Shown piece after piece: positions 1 to 8,752 of a DNA stretch of 37,660 bases (position 1 is the first letter of the stretch; each line of letters begins with the position of its first letter). The DNA lies in assembly GCF_018860665.1 (NCBI RefSeq), contig NZ_JAHKPK010000001.1, positions 1 to 37,660 of the forward strand, given 5' to 3'. The notes under the pieces are model-generated. The model did no database searches and was not told the DNA's origin. It saw only the letters and a list, made by a program, of their open reading frames with translations. This DNA comes from Pacificibacter marinus (GTDB lineage: Bacteria; Pseudomonadota; Alphaproteobacteria; Rhodobacterales; Rhodobacteraceae). Made by a program: the position numbers and the translations under genes.

Positions 1-176
1 TGGGACAATACATCTTCGAAACGATTGAGGAGGCACAAGACCAGGCGACTGAATGGCTCTGGACTTACAACAACGAGCGGCCCAACATGGGCATCGGCGG
101 CATAACTCCCGCAATGAAATTGAAAACAGCCGCATGAATTCTATGGCTGGACCCCATTAAAAATGGGGGGATTACC
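1..176 (+). mobile_element. Right end of an IS3-family insertion sequence
   Basis: The transposase tail ends at 137 and is followed by a short G/C-block sequence (ACCCCATT then AATGGGGGGATTACC) that resembles the terminal inverted repeat of such elements. The 176 boundary is an estimate, because the matching left end lies outside the window. Beyond it the sequence becomes AT-rich and shows no gene until the GT29 stop codon at 318. Confidence 0.5.
3..137 (+). pseudogene. IS3-family transposase OrfB, C-terminal end (cut by window edge)
   Basis: The reading frame is open from the window start and ends in TGA. It encodes about 44 residues with the motif YNNERPN followed by GGITPA, the usual C-terminal signature of the rve-type DDE integrase domain of IS3-family OrfB proteins, where the YN.RPH/N..G..TP block closes the protein. 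Catalytic residues would lie upstream of the window, so it cannot be told whether the element is intact. It differs in sequence from the second IS3-type remnant near the other end of the window, so the two are not copies of one element. Confidence 0.8.
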
Positions 177-317
177 CTTTATGCTCCGCTTCGACCTAAA
201 CAATTCATGGAACAGGGTATTTAAATTGAATTTTGACTATTACCAAAGAGGCCGTTTTTCTCGCGCCCAAGGGTTTTCGCGCTGATGCTTCAATATACGT
301 GAGAGCTTCGCTTTAAG

Positions 318-944
318 CTATCTATTGAGATGGAAGCGGCGATCAGTCTCCAGTAGCGCTTCTATAAAATCGCGCTCGGCGTCGAAATCATGCGGCACCT
401 GCGCAGCCGTGCGATTACCCGAGAGCGATTGGCTTTTAAAAAAATCAAAACCATAAAGCGAAACTTTAGACGCGCCCGATTTTCCAACAAGGTCAATGAC
501 CATACATCCAACCGAGGGCGGCGCACCAAGTATCGACTTTAGCGTTTGATTGCGATCCTGATTATTCAGATAGAACCGTGAAAACGCGATCATATGCCAG
601 CTGAGGCGCTTGCGTTTTGTTGGCATCCAGATCAACAGCTTGGGCGATCTGCTTCGGAGCTTGGTCAAAGAAACTCTCTTCGCCACGGCCATCCAATCCG
701 TTCGATTTCCATGTGACACAGCGGACGTGATAGGCGCGTCATTTAGGCGAATTACTATATCGTGCGCGTCTATAGCGCCCCCGAATTCCCGCTCCCTCAA
801 ACCGCGAGAATTGCCCACAATGGCCACTGTTTGATGCATCAAATCGTGGAAGAATTCATCTTGCGAAATTGAACAACTCGAAAGGAATTGCTCGCCAAAA
901 AGAGTTTTTCGAACCCAAAACAGTAATCTCTGCCCTACAATCAT
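318..944 (-). CDS. Glycosyltransferase family 29 (sialyltransferase-like) protein
   Basis: 208 aa. The region at residues 39-70 (TVAIVGNSRGL ... IDAHDIVIRLNDAP) matches the L-sialylmotif, which binds the CMP-sugar donor in GT29 enzymes. APPSVGCMVIDLV (about 141-153) resembles the S-motif, YGFDFF follows at 164-169, and a C-terminal H185...E190 pair resembles the VS motif. There is no signal peptide or membrane anchor, unlike the Golgi enzymes, so a cytoplasmic glycosyltransferase acting on a surface glycan is likely. It starts 3 nt after the stop of the PP-loop gene, so the two are probably co-transcribed and translationally coupled. No neuA/neuB-type sialic acid synthesis genes are visible, so the donor sugar is unknown. 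Family call fairly sure, substrate unknown. Confidence 0.75.
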   Translation of the reverse strand: MIVGQRLLFWVRKTLFGEQFLSSCSISQDEFFHDLMHQTVAIVGNSRGLREREFGGAIDAHDIVIRLNDAPITSAVSHGNRTDWMAVAKRVSLTKLRSRSPKLLIWMPTKRKRLSWHMIAFSRFYLNNQDRNQTLKSILGAPPSVGCMVIDLVGKSGASKVSLYGFDFFKSQSLSGNRTAAQVPHDFDAERDFIEALLETDRRFHLNR

Positions 945-947
945 GCC

Positions 948-2108
948 TCACCCATTCGCCTTTTTGCCGCGCAGATAGGCCTCAGCTTTGGTTTTTAGAC
1001 GGCCAATTCGTGTCTGCTTTTTCTTGCTAAAGAGCTTGTCTGAAATGATTTTAAAGTCATCCAAGCGCCCTGAAGCTCTGGCCAAATCTAAAACATCGAG
1101 AGAATATGCCACCTCACTAGGCTTTTGCATATCCAGAAAGCGAAGATCATTCGGATCAAATCCACTGATTAAGAATATATTGGGCATGCCCAAGCCCGCC
1201 GCATGAAACATTGCTTTCGTACGCACACATTTGGAGCAGGTTCCACAATTGTCTGGACGCACCGAATAGTTTTTACAGAATGAAAGAGTTTCCAGAGCAA
1301 GCCTATCATCAATGAGCTGGCGAAGCTTTTCGCCTCTCGTGACATCACTAGACAGCGTGTCAATGTGCATTCTGCATCCCTGAAACATTGGGTTGGTCAA
1401 ACAATTGGTCCCCCAAGGCAGCGTTAAATAATCCTGAGATGCTGGGTGATCAGCCGAAATGAGGCCAGCGCTATAAGTTGAATCAAAAAGAAAGAGGGTT
1501 GAGAACAGCTGGAAGCCATGCCCTATAGATGAAGAAATTCCAAATCTACGCATGATAGACGCCGCGTTTGACCGCACTTCAACATTCCGTTCAGAGTATT
1601 TTTCTCGGAAGCGGGAAGTCCGTTTTTTAAGCGCTTCAAAACGCTCAAAGTCTTCGCGTTTATAATCCATTCCATGAATTGTCAGCAAGTCTGGCTTTGG
1701 GTTCCCTTCCTCCACATATCGCTTGAGTGCGAAAGTAGAATCCACCCCTCCAGAGTACAGCATAAGAGCTTTATTTGTCGCGGCGGGCGGCGGCTTCACA
1801 TCTATAAAGCCATTTGAGACAACCTTTACAGGCTGGAAGGTTTTCGGCATCCATGCGGACCAAATGACCGACAGCAATTCCGCTTTCTCGCGCGCAATTG
1901 GAGAGGTCGCCCCATCAATTTGCAACTCTCCACCAAACCGCATTGCAATCGGCAACGCAGCCCATAAAGCGAAATCACAACTCGGGTCTATAAACTCGGA
2001 CAGCTCATAAAAAATCTCTCGCCCTCGAATAGACAGCGAAATCCTTTGAGTGTCAGAAGAAATGGAACTGACGGATACAATTGTCCGCCCCCCGCCGTTT
2101 ACTTGCAC
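948..2108 (-). CDS. PP-loop ATP-pyrophosphatase, QueC/ExsB-like, of unknown function
   Basis: About 386 aa. An N-terminal domain of about 110 residues without a recognised name precedes a PP-loop with SGGVDS near residues 119-124. This is the ATP-binding signature of the QueC/asparagine synthase/ThiI superfamily. A cysteine cluster near the C-terminal third (Cys at about 278, 288, 291 and 294, pattern CGTCSKC) matches the zinc site of QueC. The protein is much longer than QueC (about 230 aa) and lacks queuosine neighbours; queF lies 25 kb away. Related PP-loop proteins are often seen in polysaccharide and natural-product clusters, where they may activate a carboxylate or amidate a sugar (inference). 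A GTG at 2108 has GAGG eight bases upstream; the GTG at 2117 is an alternative start. It forms an operon with the GT29 gene. Confidence 0.7.
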   Translation of the reverse strand: MQVNGGGRTIVSVSSISSDTQRISLSIRGREIFYELSEFIDPSCDFALWAALPIAMRFGGELQIDGATSPIAREKAELLSVIWSAWMPKTFQPVKVVSNGFIDVKPPPAATNKALMLYSGGVDSTFALKRYVEEGNPKPDLLTIHGMDYKREDFERFEALKKRTSRFREKYSERNVEVRSNAASIMRRFGISSSIGHGFQLFSTLFLFDSTYSAGLISADHPASQDYLTLPWGTNCLTNPMFQGCRMHIDTLSSDVTRGEKLRQLIDDRLALETLSFCKNYSVRPDNCGTCSKCVRTKAMFHAAGLGMPNIFLISGFDPNDLRFLDMQKPSEVAYSLDVLDLARASGRLDDFKIISDKLFSKKKQTRIGRLKTKAEAYLRGKKANG

Positions 2109-2283
2109 AATACTCACCTCATTAAATGTATAAACTGACTTTCAAATAGCCAGAGCAAACCTTCTTGGCAACAAGTAGCTTGTAACCTTCACTGCCCCAC
2201 CAACCAAGTAAGCACGGACAGGCAAATAGGTGAGGACTTCCCGAAAAGCATCAAACTCAAAACGGGGGGTAAAATGGGGGATC

Positions 2284-2330
2284 AAAAAAACCCAAGGCCT
2301 AATTACTTGAACAAAATCAGACACTTGGGT
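2284..2330 (-). terminator. Rho-independent terminator of the tRNA-Ser gene
   Basis: On the minus strand, just past the tRNA 3' end, ACCCAAG pairs with CTTGGGT across a loop of about 27 nt and is followed by a run of T. The large loop makes it a weaker example than others in the window. Confidence 0.55.
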
Positions 2331-2338
2331 GCTTTTTC

Positions 2339-2428
2339 TGGCGGAGACGAAGGGATTCGAACCCTCGAGACCCTTCCGGGCCTACTCCCTTAGCAGGGGA
2401 GCGCCTTCGACCACTCGGCCACGTCTCC
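2339..2428 (-). tRNA. tRNA-Ser (anticodon GCU)
   Basis: 90 nt including an encoded CCA (2339-2341). The acceptor arms GGAGACG and CGTCTCC pair perfectly. The D arm starts TGGCCGAGTGG, the anticodon loop reads CTGCTAA with anticodon GCT, a long class II variable arm follows, and the T arm contains GGTTCGAATCC. The 3' end faces the IS/GT29 accessory strip, a common integration geometry. No second copy of the tRNA 3' end was seen in the strip. Confidence 0.97.
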
Positions 2429-2533
2429 GTTGACCCGTCTAACGGTCTCGCAGAGGGGAGACAAGATCAAAAAGGCTGTGACTTCTGATTCTTAATAAAA
2501 AATTTGGCTGTATGGCCGAAATTCTAACAAGAC

Positions 2534-3544
2534 CTAAACATCGTAATAATCTTTGTACCAGTCCACGAACTTTGCGATGCCTTCTGGCACGGCGGTTTTT
2601 GGGGTGTAGCCTGTCAACGATTTCAGCAGGTCTGCGTTGGCCCAAGTGGCGGGCACATCGCCGGCTTGCATGGGCATCAGGTTGCGTTTGGCGGTCTTGC
2701 CTGTGGCGGCTTCGATGGCTTCGATAAAATCGACCAGTTGCACAGCGTCTGAGTTGCCGATGTTGACCACACGATGCGGCGCGACAGGGGACAGGCTGTC
2801 GCCCGTCGCCACAATGCCATCTTCTGGGCGCACAGGCGGGGTGTCGATCAGAAGGCGAATGGCATGGACAAGGTCTTCGACATAGGTGAAGTCGCGCTTC
2901 ATGTCGCCGTGATTGTAGACATCGATCGGGGTGTCTTCGAGAATGGCTTTGGTGAACTTGAACAGCGCCATATCGGGCCGCCCCCATGGGCCGTAAACGG
3001 TGAAGAACCGGAACATGGTGATCGGCAGATCAAACAAATGCGCGTAGGAATGCGCCATGTTTTCGGTCGATTTCTTGGTCGCGGCATAGAACGACATCTG
3101 GTGATCTGCTTTGTCGGTTTCGGCATAGGGCATCTGGGTGTTGGCGCCAAAAGCAGACGATGTGGACGCCAGCAACATGTGCTCGGGCGGGTAGGCGCGC
3201 GCTGCCTCGAGCAACTCAAACGTGCCGATGATGTTGCTTTCCAAATAGGAGCGCGGGTTCTCGATCGAATAGCGCACGCCCGCTTGGGCCGCGAGATGCA
3301 CAACGACATCAGGTTTTTCATCGGCAAACAGCGACATCAAGAGATCAGGCGTCTCAACCTTATCTTCAACAAAGCGATAGTTTTCGGATTGCAAAAGCTG
3401 CGCATTGCGGCGCTCTTTTAGGGCCACGTCATAGTAATCAGACATGCAATCGACACCGATCACGCGAAATCCATCGTCCAGGAGGCGGCGACAAACGAAA
3501 GAGCCGATAAAGCCGGCCGAGCCGGTGACAAGTGCTGTACGCAT
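2534..3544 (-). CDS. UDP-glucuronate 4-epimerase (NAD-dependent epimerase/dehydratase)
   Basis: 336 aa from the ATG at 3544, which has AAGGAC eight bases upstream; a longer in-frame extension lies inside the upstream gene and is rejected. The N-terminal Rossmann motif is GSAGFIGSF (8-16). The catalytic SDR triad is visible as Ser/Thr at 128-130 and Tyr153-x3-Lys157. The sequence has the character of UDP-glucuronate 4-epimerases, which convert UDP-glucuronate to UDP-galacturonate for capsule or LPS. It sits 16 nt downstream of ugd, which makes its substrate, and the pair gives UDP-Glc to UDP-GlcA to UDP-GalA. Confidence 0.88.
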   Translation of the reverse strand: MRTALVTGSAGFIGSFVCRRLLDDGFRVIGVDCMSDYYDVALKERRNAQLLQSENYRFVEDKVETPDLLMSLFADEKPDVVVHLAAQAGVRYSIENPRSYLESNIIGTFELLEAARAYPPEHMLLASTSSAFGANTQMPYAETDKADHQMSFYAATKKSTENMAHSYAHLFDLPITMFRFFTVYGPWGRPDMALFKFTKAILEDTPIDVYNHGDMKRDFTYVEDLVHAIRLLIDTPPVRPEDGIVATGDSLSPVAPHRVVNIGNSDAVQLVDFIEAIEAATGKTAKRNLMPMQAGDVPATWANADLLKSLTGYTPKTAVPEGIAKFVDWYKDYYDV

Positions 3545-3560
3545 TTGAGAAGTCCTTAGA

Positions 3561-4727
3561 TCAGTCCGCGCCAAACAGGTCACGGGTAAAGATTTTATTG
3601 GTGACGTCTGAAATATCATCCGTGACGCGGTTGGCGACGATCACATCGACCTCGGCCTTAAATGCTTCCAGATCGTTCACCACACGCGAGCCAAAGAAAT
3701 CGGGATCCGTCATCACCGGTTCATAAACGATGACCTCGATGCCCTTGGCCTTGATCCGTTTCATGATGCCTTGGATTGATGATTGGCGGAAATTGTCGGA
3801 CCCCGCTTTCATCACCAGCCTGTAGACGCCCACGATTTTCGGTTTGCGGGCGATGATTTGATCGGACAGAAAATCTTTGCGGGTGCGGTTGGCGTCGACG
3901 ATGGCGCGGATCAAGTTTTGCGGCACTTCGGAATAGTTTGCCAGCAATTGCTTGGTGTCTTTGGGCAGGCAATAGCCGCCGTAACCAAAACTCGGATTGT
4001 TGTAATGCGCGCCGATGCGCGGATCCAAACCGATGCCCTCGATGATCTGTTTGCTGTCCATGCTGCCGGCCATCGCATAACTGTCGAGTTCGTTGAAAAA
4101 CGCCACGCGCATGGCCAGGTAAGTGTTGGCAAACAGCTTGATTGCCTCGGCCTCATCGGGATCCGTAAACAACACATCCACGTCTTTTTTGATCGCCCCT
4201 TGTAGCAGCAAATCCGCAAAGACCTTTGCGCGATCTGAACGCTCGCCGACGATGATCCGGCTGGGATAAAGGTTGTCGTAAAGCGCACGGCCCTCGCGCA
4301 AGAACTCAGGACTAAAGATCACCTGAGTGGTGTCGTATTCGTCGCGAATACGATTAACGAAGCCAACAGGAACGGTGGATTTGACCACAATCGTAGCCGT
4401 TTCATTGACGGACACGACCAGATTAATAACCTGCTCAACCAATGAGGTGTCAAAGTAATTGGTCTCGGCATCATAGTTCGTCGGCGCCGCGACAATCACG
4501 AAATCAGCGTCTTTATACGCCGCAGCCCCGTCCAAAGTCGCGCTTAGACGTAGCTCTTTTTCGGCCAAAAACTGTTCAAGCTCAGCATCCACAATCGGAC
4601 TCTTGCGCGCATTGAGCATCTCAACGCGCTCAGGTGAGATATCAACTGCAACAACATCATTGTGCTGTGCCAAAAGAACAGCATTCGATAGGCCAACATA
4701 GCCAATTCCTGCAACAGCGATTTTCAT
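3561..4727 (-). CDS. ugd: UDP-glucose 6-dehydrogenase
   Basis: 388 aa, the exact length class of the short enterobacterial Ugd. It has an N-terminal NAD-binding motif [11 protein letters not shown] (6-16), the central helix [20 protein letters not shown] with Lys197, and the catalytic cysteine Cys253 in [10 protein letters not shown]. The enzyme oxidises UDP-glucose twice to UDP-glucuronate, which feeds the epimerase encoded directly downstream. It acts in the cytoplasm in surface-polysaccharide precursor supply. Confidence 0.95.
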   Translation of the reverse strand: MKIAVAGIGYVGLSNAVLLAQHNDVVAVDISPERVEMLNARKSPIVDAELEQFLAEKELRLSATLDGAAAYKDADFVIVAAPTNYDAETNYFDTSLVEQVINLVVSVNETATIVVKSTVPVGFVNRIRDEYDTTQVIFSPEFLREGRALYDNLYPSRIIVGERSDRAKVFADLLLQGAIKKDVDVLFTDPDEAEAIKLFANTYLAMRVAFFNELDSYAMAGSMDSKQIIEGIGLDPRIGAHYNNPSFGYGGYCLPKDTKQLLANYSEVPQNLIRAIVDANRTRKDFLSDQIIARKPKIVGVYRLVMKAGSDNFRQSSIQGIMKRIKAKGIEVIVYEPVMTDPDFFGSRVVNDLEAFKAEVDVIVANRVTDDISDVTNKIFTRDLFGAD

Positions 4728-4846
4728 AGGTTATCCATTTCAACTTAGCGCACGTCTTCCAAAACCTCTCTAGCTGCATCACGCTAGATCCGCTAGCCTG
4801 GTCCGCCAAGCTTCAAAACTCAGAACCCCTCATTACGAAAATCATT

Positions 4847-5545
4847 CTATTGACCAGTCCGAAGCACCATAACTTTAACGGTTTGAAAGATGATCGAAAT
4901 GTCTTTCCAAAACGAGACACGCGAGACATATTGCAAATCAATCTGAACGCGTTCAGCATATGAAATCGAATTACGGCCAGAGACTTGCCAAGGGCCCGTC
5001 ACGCCTGGACGCACTGACAATACAGCATCTGCGGCTTCTTGATACTGAGAGCTGATTTCTTCCATTGTGACCGGACGTGGGCCAACAATGGACATCTCGC
5101 CTTTGAATACATTGAAGAACTGGGGCAACTCATCGATCGATGTTTTGCGTAGTAATGCACCAAGACGTGTAATTCTAGGATCTTTTTCCAGCTTAAAGTC
5201 TGTTAGCCAAGCCGCTTTTTCAGCAGGGTTGCTTTCCAAATATTCGAGCAACTTTACATCTGCATCAGCCACCATCGTGCGAATTTTCCAGCACTTGAAT
5301 TGACGCCCATCCTTGCCAACACGTTTGTGGCCAAAGAACAGTGAACCACCGTCAGACTTAATGAACGGCGCAACAATGCACAGCAATACTATGACGAATG
5401 GAGCAACGAGAAGCGTGAAAATAATATCAAACATGCGTTTAGAGATCATGGAGGTGATAGTGATCAAAGTGCTTTGCGTTTCGAAACGAGCTGCACCCTT
5501 AAACGTGTCGCGCTCGCCAGAAATGTTAGTCGAAATATGTGCCAT
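4847..5545 (-). CDS. Priming sugar-phosphate transferase (undecaprenyl-phosphate glycose phosphotransferase)
   Basis: 232 aa from the ATG at 5545, preceded by GGAG at good spacing. A GTG at 5629 would add 28 unconserved-looking residues. One hydrophobic segment (about residues 39-60) precedes a cytoplasmic bacterial sugar transferase domain with RVGKDG, FKCWKIRTM, DELPQFFNVFKGEMSIVGPRP and RPGVTGPWQVSGR. These are the hallmark blocks of the WbaP/ExoY/RfbP C-terminal domain. The enzyme transfers a sugar-1-phosphate to undecaprenyl phosphate at the inner membrane, the first step of a polysaccharide repeat unit. It is followed by ugd and the epimerase, consistent with a uronic-acid-containing glycan. 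Exact sugar unknown. Confidence 0.88.
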   Translation of the reverse strand: MAHISTNISGERDTFKGAARFETQSTLITITSMISKRMFDIIFTLLVAPFVIVLLCIVAPFIKSDGGSLFFGHKRVGKDGRQFKCWKIRTMVADADVKLLEYLESNPAEKAAWLTDFKLEKDPRITRLGALLRKTSIDELPQFFNVFKGEMSIVGPRPVTMEEISSQYQEAADAVLSVRPGVTGPWQVSGRNSISYAERVQIDLQYVSRVSFWKDISIIFQTVKVMVLRTGQ

Positions 5546-6012
5546 CGAATTACTCCAAGTCCTATCGAAAGTTCTTACATCAAGTGTTGAACTATAATTG
5601 CAACTACCACACTCATATGTCGAGTTCACCTACCTGTTAGCAAATTATTAACTCTTCTGGTGTCTTTTTTTGCGAAACTTTTTTGTAGTTTACGTTAAGG
5701 CACTGAAAACGAACAAAAGACCATTATTGGACCTTAACAACCATGAGGCGATTTGTTTAATTATTGGGCAACAGGCGAACTTTATCCTTACATTAACCAA
5801 AGTTAGTCGCGATTCGTTTCATGTTTATATCGAGCAGCCACATAACAACAACTCTGGAATTCCCGACTTGACCACATGGCATCAAGAATTGCTTGCGCTT
5901 TTTCTTTTTGAACAAAAGCCACAACGGATCATTACCGCCATAGATCAGTCAGCCCACTGTCGATAAGGTCGCGACAAATGCGCAGGCTGCGCCCAGAATA
6001 GAGTACTATAAG
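5546..6012. other. Divergent intergenic region, no supported gene
   Basis: AT-rich stretch between the priming transferase (minus) and the aldehyde dehydrogenase (plus). It must hold promoters for both. A TTG-started frame across 5670-5966 (98 codons) has no homology that I recognise and no convincing ribosome binding site. No repeat or strong hairpin was seen. Confidence 0.5.
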
Positions 6013-7431
6013 ATGAAGACCGCCCCCGCCCTCTCTCAGCTGCCTGCGCAGTTTAATACCCTGAAGACAGCGCACATGACATCGCGCACCGCCGACTTTG
6101 AGACTCGGCGTGCATGGCTGGACAGTTTGGAAGCGTTTCTCACAGATTTCGAACCTCAGCTGATCGCCGCGATGCAGGCTGATTTCACCCATCGCAGCCG
6201 CGAGGAATGTCTGTCGCTCGATCTGGGCACATCCATAAGCCAAGTCCGATACCAACGACGCCATTTGAAATGGTGGATGCGAAAGCGCTATGTTCTGACG
6301 CCTATGCCCTTTTGGCCAGCCCGCGCATATACTCAGGCAACGCCGCGTGGCGTGGTCGGCATTATGGCCCCTTGGAATTTTCCCGTTTACTTGGCCATCG
6401 CACCTCTTGCGGCAGCGCTTGCAGCGGGCAACCGCGTGATGATCAAACCCTCAGAACTGGCCCCGCAGACATCAAAGGTCTTGGCCGAAGGCCTTGCACA
6501 GTATTTCAGCGCCGAAGTTGTTCAAGTGCTCTTGGGCGGCGCAGATGTGGCCGCCGCGTTCTCCGCCTTGCCCTTTGATCATTTGCTCTTCACCGGTTCC
6601 ACCGATGTGGGGCGTAAAGTGGCCATGGCTGCGGCGCAAAATCTAACGCCGGTGACATTGGAACTTGGCGGCAAATCCCCCGCCGTTGTCATGCCCTCTG
6701 CCGATCTGGATCAGGCGGCCCGACGGATCATTTGGGGTAAAACAGCCAATGCAGGGCAAATTTGCGTGGCCCCTGATTACGCTTTGGTGCCGCGCGATCA
6801 AATGGATGCGTTTGTGACATTGGCAGAAAGCTATCTGCGCGCATTCTATCCCAAGGGTGCTGCCAGCAATGACTATTGTGGAGTGATTTCCGAACGGCAT
6901 TTGGCGCGGATGGACGATCTGTTGACCGAAGTTGAGGCACGCGATGTCAAAGTCGTCCAGCTTTCAGAAGATAATATTCCTGACACACAGAGAAAATGCG
7001 CGCCAGCTTTGGTGATTGATCCGCCATTGGATTGCGCCGTGATGACACGAGAAATATTCGGGCCGATCCTACCCATCGTTCCCTATGATACTGTAGAACA
7101 GGCGCTAAATTTCGTAAAAACGCGTGATCACCCTCTGGCGCTTTATGTTTTTGCGCAAGACAAAGAAGACCAAGACCTATGGCTTGAGCGCTCGACCTCT
7201 GGCGGGGTAACCATCAATGACACAGTGATCCATGTAGCCGTGGACAGCCTGCCCTTTGGCGGCGTTGGTGCATCAGGATATGGCGCCTATCATGGCAAGG
7301 CGGGGTTCGAGACCTTCAGCCATATGAAACCCGTGCTACATCAAGCCAAATGGAACGCGATGAGTCTGACAGAGCCGCCGATGACTGGCATGAAAAAACG
7401 GTTGATGAAACTGGCGCGTAAGTTGATGTAG
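6013..7431 (+). CDS. calB: Coniferyl aldehyde dehydrogenase-like NAD(P)+ aldehyde dehydrogenase
   Basis: 472 aa, aldehyde dehydrogenase superfamily. Visible elements are the PWNFPVYL segment (120-127), the cofactor site FTGSTDVGRK (193-202), the general base Glu217 in ELGGKSP, and the catalytic Cys251 in NAGQICVAPDY. The GQxCVAPDY form, the short N-terminus and overall character place it with the coniferyl aldehyde dehydrogenase (CalB)/class 3 group. That group oxidises aromatic or medium-chain aldehydes. No lignin-monomer catabolic genes are adjacent, so the substrate is inferred from family only. It converges on ychF with a shared terminator between them. Confidence 0.82.
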   Translation: MKTAPALSQLPAQFNTLKTAHMTSRTADFETRRAWLDSLEAFLTDFEPQLIAAMQADFTHRSREECLSLDLGTSISQVRYQRRHLKWWMRKRYVLTPMPFWPARAYTQATPRGVVGIMAPWNFPVYLAIAPLAAALAAGNRVMIKPSELAPQTSKVLAEGLAQYFSAEVVQVLLGGADVAAAFSALPFDHLLFTGSTDVGRKVAMAAAQNLTPVTLELGGKSPAVVMPSADLDQAARRIIWGKTANAGQICVAPDYALVPRDQMDAFVTLAESYLRAFYPKGAASNDYCGVISERHLARMDDLLTEVEARDVKVVQLSEDNIPDTQRKCAPALVIDPPLDCAVMTREIFGPILPIVPYDTVEQALNFVKTRDHPLALYVFAQDKEDQDLWLERSTSGGVTINDTVIHVAVDSLPFGGVGASGYGAYHGKAGFETFSHMKPVLHQAKWNAMSLTEPPMTGMKKRLMKLARKLM

Positions 7432-7465
7432 TTGGATTTCGGCCCATCACCCTTGGAACCAACTC

Positions 7466-7494
7466 AAAAGGCCGCCCTTATCAGGCGGCCTTTT
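7466..7494. terminator. Bidirectional Rho-independent terminator
   Basis: AAAAGGCCGCC pairs perfectly with GGCGGCCTTTT around a 7-nt loop. T-runs on both strands serve the convergent aldehyde dehydrogenase (plus) and ychF (minus) genes. Confidence 0.9.
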
Positions 7495-7515
7495 GATATA
7501 AAATGATCAATAGGT

Positions 7516-8613
7516 TTACGTGTTGAACAAGAAGTGCATCACATCGCCATCTTTGACGATGTAGCCTTTACCCTCAGCACGCATTTTGCCGGTTTCTTTG
7601 GCTTTTGTTTCGCCTTTGCATTCGATGTAATCATCATAGGCAATGGTTTCTGCACGGATAAAGCCGCGCTCGAAATCGCCGTGAATAACACCTGCAGCCG
7701 CAGGGGCACCTGTGCCCGCAGGGATCGTCCAAGCGCGCGCTTCTTTTGGACCAACGGTGAAATAGGTTTCTAGTTTCAACAGTTGATAGCCTTCGCGGAT
7801 CAAACGGTCGAGACCCGCCTCTTCCAAGCCCATCTCGCCCAAGAACATTTCGGCTTCCTCCGCATCAAGCTGGGAAATCTCTTCTTCGATTTTGGCGGAA
7901 ATCACCACAGCGCCCGCACCTTGTGCAGCGGCCATTTCAGCCACAGCCGCAGAATGCGCGTTGCCTTTTGAGGCATTTTCTTCTTCGACGTTGCACACAT
8001 ATAAGATCGGCTTCTGCGACAACAGCTGCAGCAAGCGCCACGCTTTGGCGTCATCTTCGTCCACCTCGACGGTGCGCGCAGGTTTGTCGTTTTCAATCGC
8101 CTCTTGTGCGGCGGCCAAAAGACGGTCTTGCTGGATCGCGTCTTTATCGTTGCCTTTGATTTTACGCACGAGACCAGAACGACGTTTGATGATGCTTTCA
8201 AGATCTGCCAGCATCAATTCGGTCTCAATCACAGACGCATCATCAACGGGGTCCACGCGGCCCTCAACATGGGTCACATCGCCGTCTTCAAAACAACGCA
8301 CCACATGGGCAATCGCGTCACATTCGCGGATATTGGCCAGAAACTGGTTGCCAAGGCCCTCGCCTTTGGACGCACCTTTGACCAGACCCGCAATGTCGAC
8401 AAATGTCATACGTGTTGGGATGATCTGCTTAGAACCTGCGATCTCGGCCAACGCGTCAAGACGCGCATCAGGCACGGCCACCTCACCCACATTGGGCTCG
8501 ATGGTACAAAACGGAAAGTTCGCGGCCTGCGCGGCTGCGGTTTTCGTCAAAGCGTTAAAAAGCGTCGACTTGCCCACGTTTGGCAGCCCAACGATACCCA
8601 TCTTAAAACCCAT
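7516..8613 (-). CDS. ychF: Redox-regulated ATPase/GTPase YchF (OLA1 family)
   Basis: 365 aa from the ATG at 8613 (AAAGGGA upstream), the usual YchF length; the open frame continues upstream but without family character. It has the P-loop GLPNVGKS (9-16), the G3 region [19 protein letters not shown], a coiled-coil insertion and the C-terminal TGS domain. YchF is an Obg-related ribosome-associated ATPase. It is divergent from trpA, with 139 nt between the start codons. Confidence 0.95.
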   Translation of the reverse strand: MGFKMGIVGLPNVGKSTLFNALTKTAAAQAANFPFCTIEPNVGEVAVPDARLDALAEIAGSKQIIPTRMTFVDIAGLVKGASKGEGLGNQFLANIRECDAIAHVVRCFEDGDVTHVEGRVDPVDDASVIETELMLADLESIIKRRSGLVRKIKGNDKDAIQQDRLLAAAQEAIENDKPARTVEVDEDDAKAWRLLQLLSQKPILYVCNVEEENASKGNAHSAAVAEMAAAQGAGAVVISAKIEEEISQLDAEEAEMFLGEMGLEEAGLDRLIREGYQLLKLETYFTVGPKEARAWTIPAGTGAPAAAGVIHGDFERGFIRAETIAYDDYIECKGETKAKETGKMRAEGKGYIVKDGDVMHFLFNT

Positions 8614-8752
8614 GTCGCGTCCCTTTCCGTGTCGATTCCACGCGTGTCTATGCGCCAATTCGCAATCGCGCAAGACCAACAGGCACGCTTGCCCATTGCA
8701 CTTGGGCCAAAGATCGGCGAAACCTGAGCGCAAACGCAGAACGGAGCCTGAT

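Noticed and set aside
948-2108. Reading the PP-loop protein as QueC for queuosine synthesis because queF is in the window
   Set aside because: The protein is much too long for QueC, has an extra N-terminal domain, and is 25 kb from queF but coupled to a glycosyltransferase.
2142-2324. 60-codon minus-strand ORF between the PP-loop gene and tRNA-Ser
   Set aside because: It overlaps the tRNA terminator, has no ribosome binding site I can defend and no recognised similarity. It could be a remnant, but there is no positive evidence.
2429-2533. Possible terminator after the UDP-glucuronate epimerase (GGC/GCC followed by T-run)
   Set aside because: The stem is only three or four base pairs, too weak to list.
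5670-5966. 98-codon plus-strand ORF starting with TTG before the aldehyde dehydrogenase
   Set aside because: No Shine-Dalgarno, no domain, composition like noncoding DNA; the region has to hold two divergent promoters.
7892-8752. Long upstream extension of the trpA frame
   Set aside because: It is the reverse complement of ychF; TrpA homology and a good ribosome site begin at 8753 and catalytic numbering fits that start.
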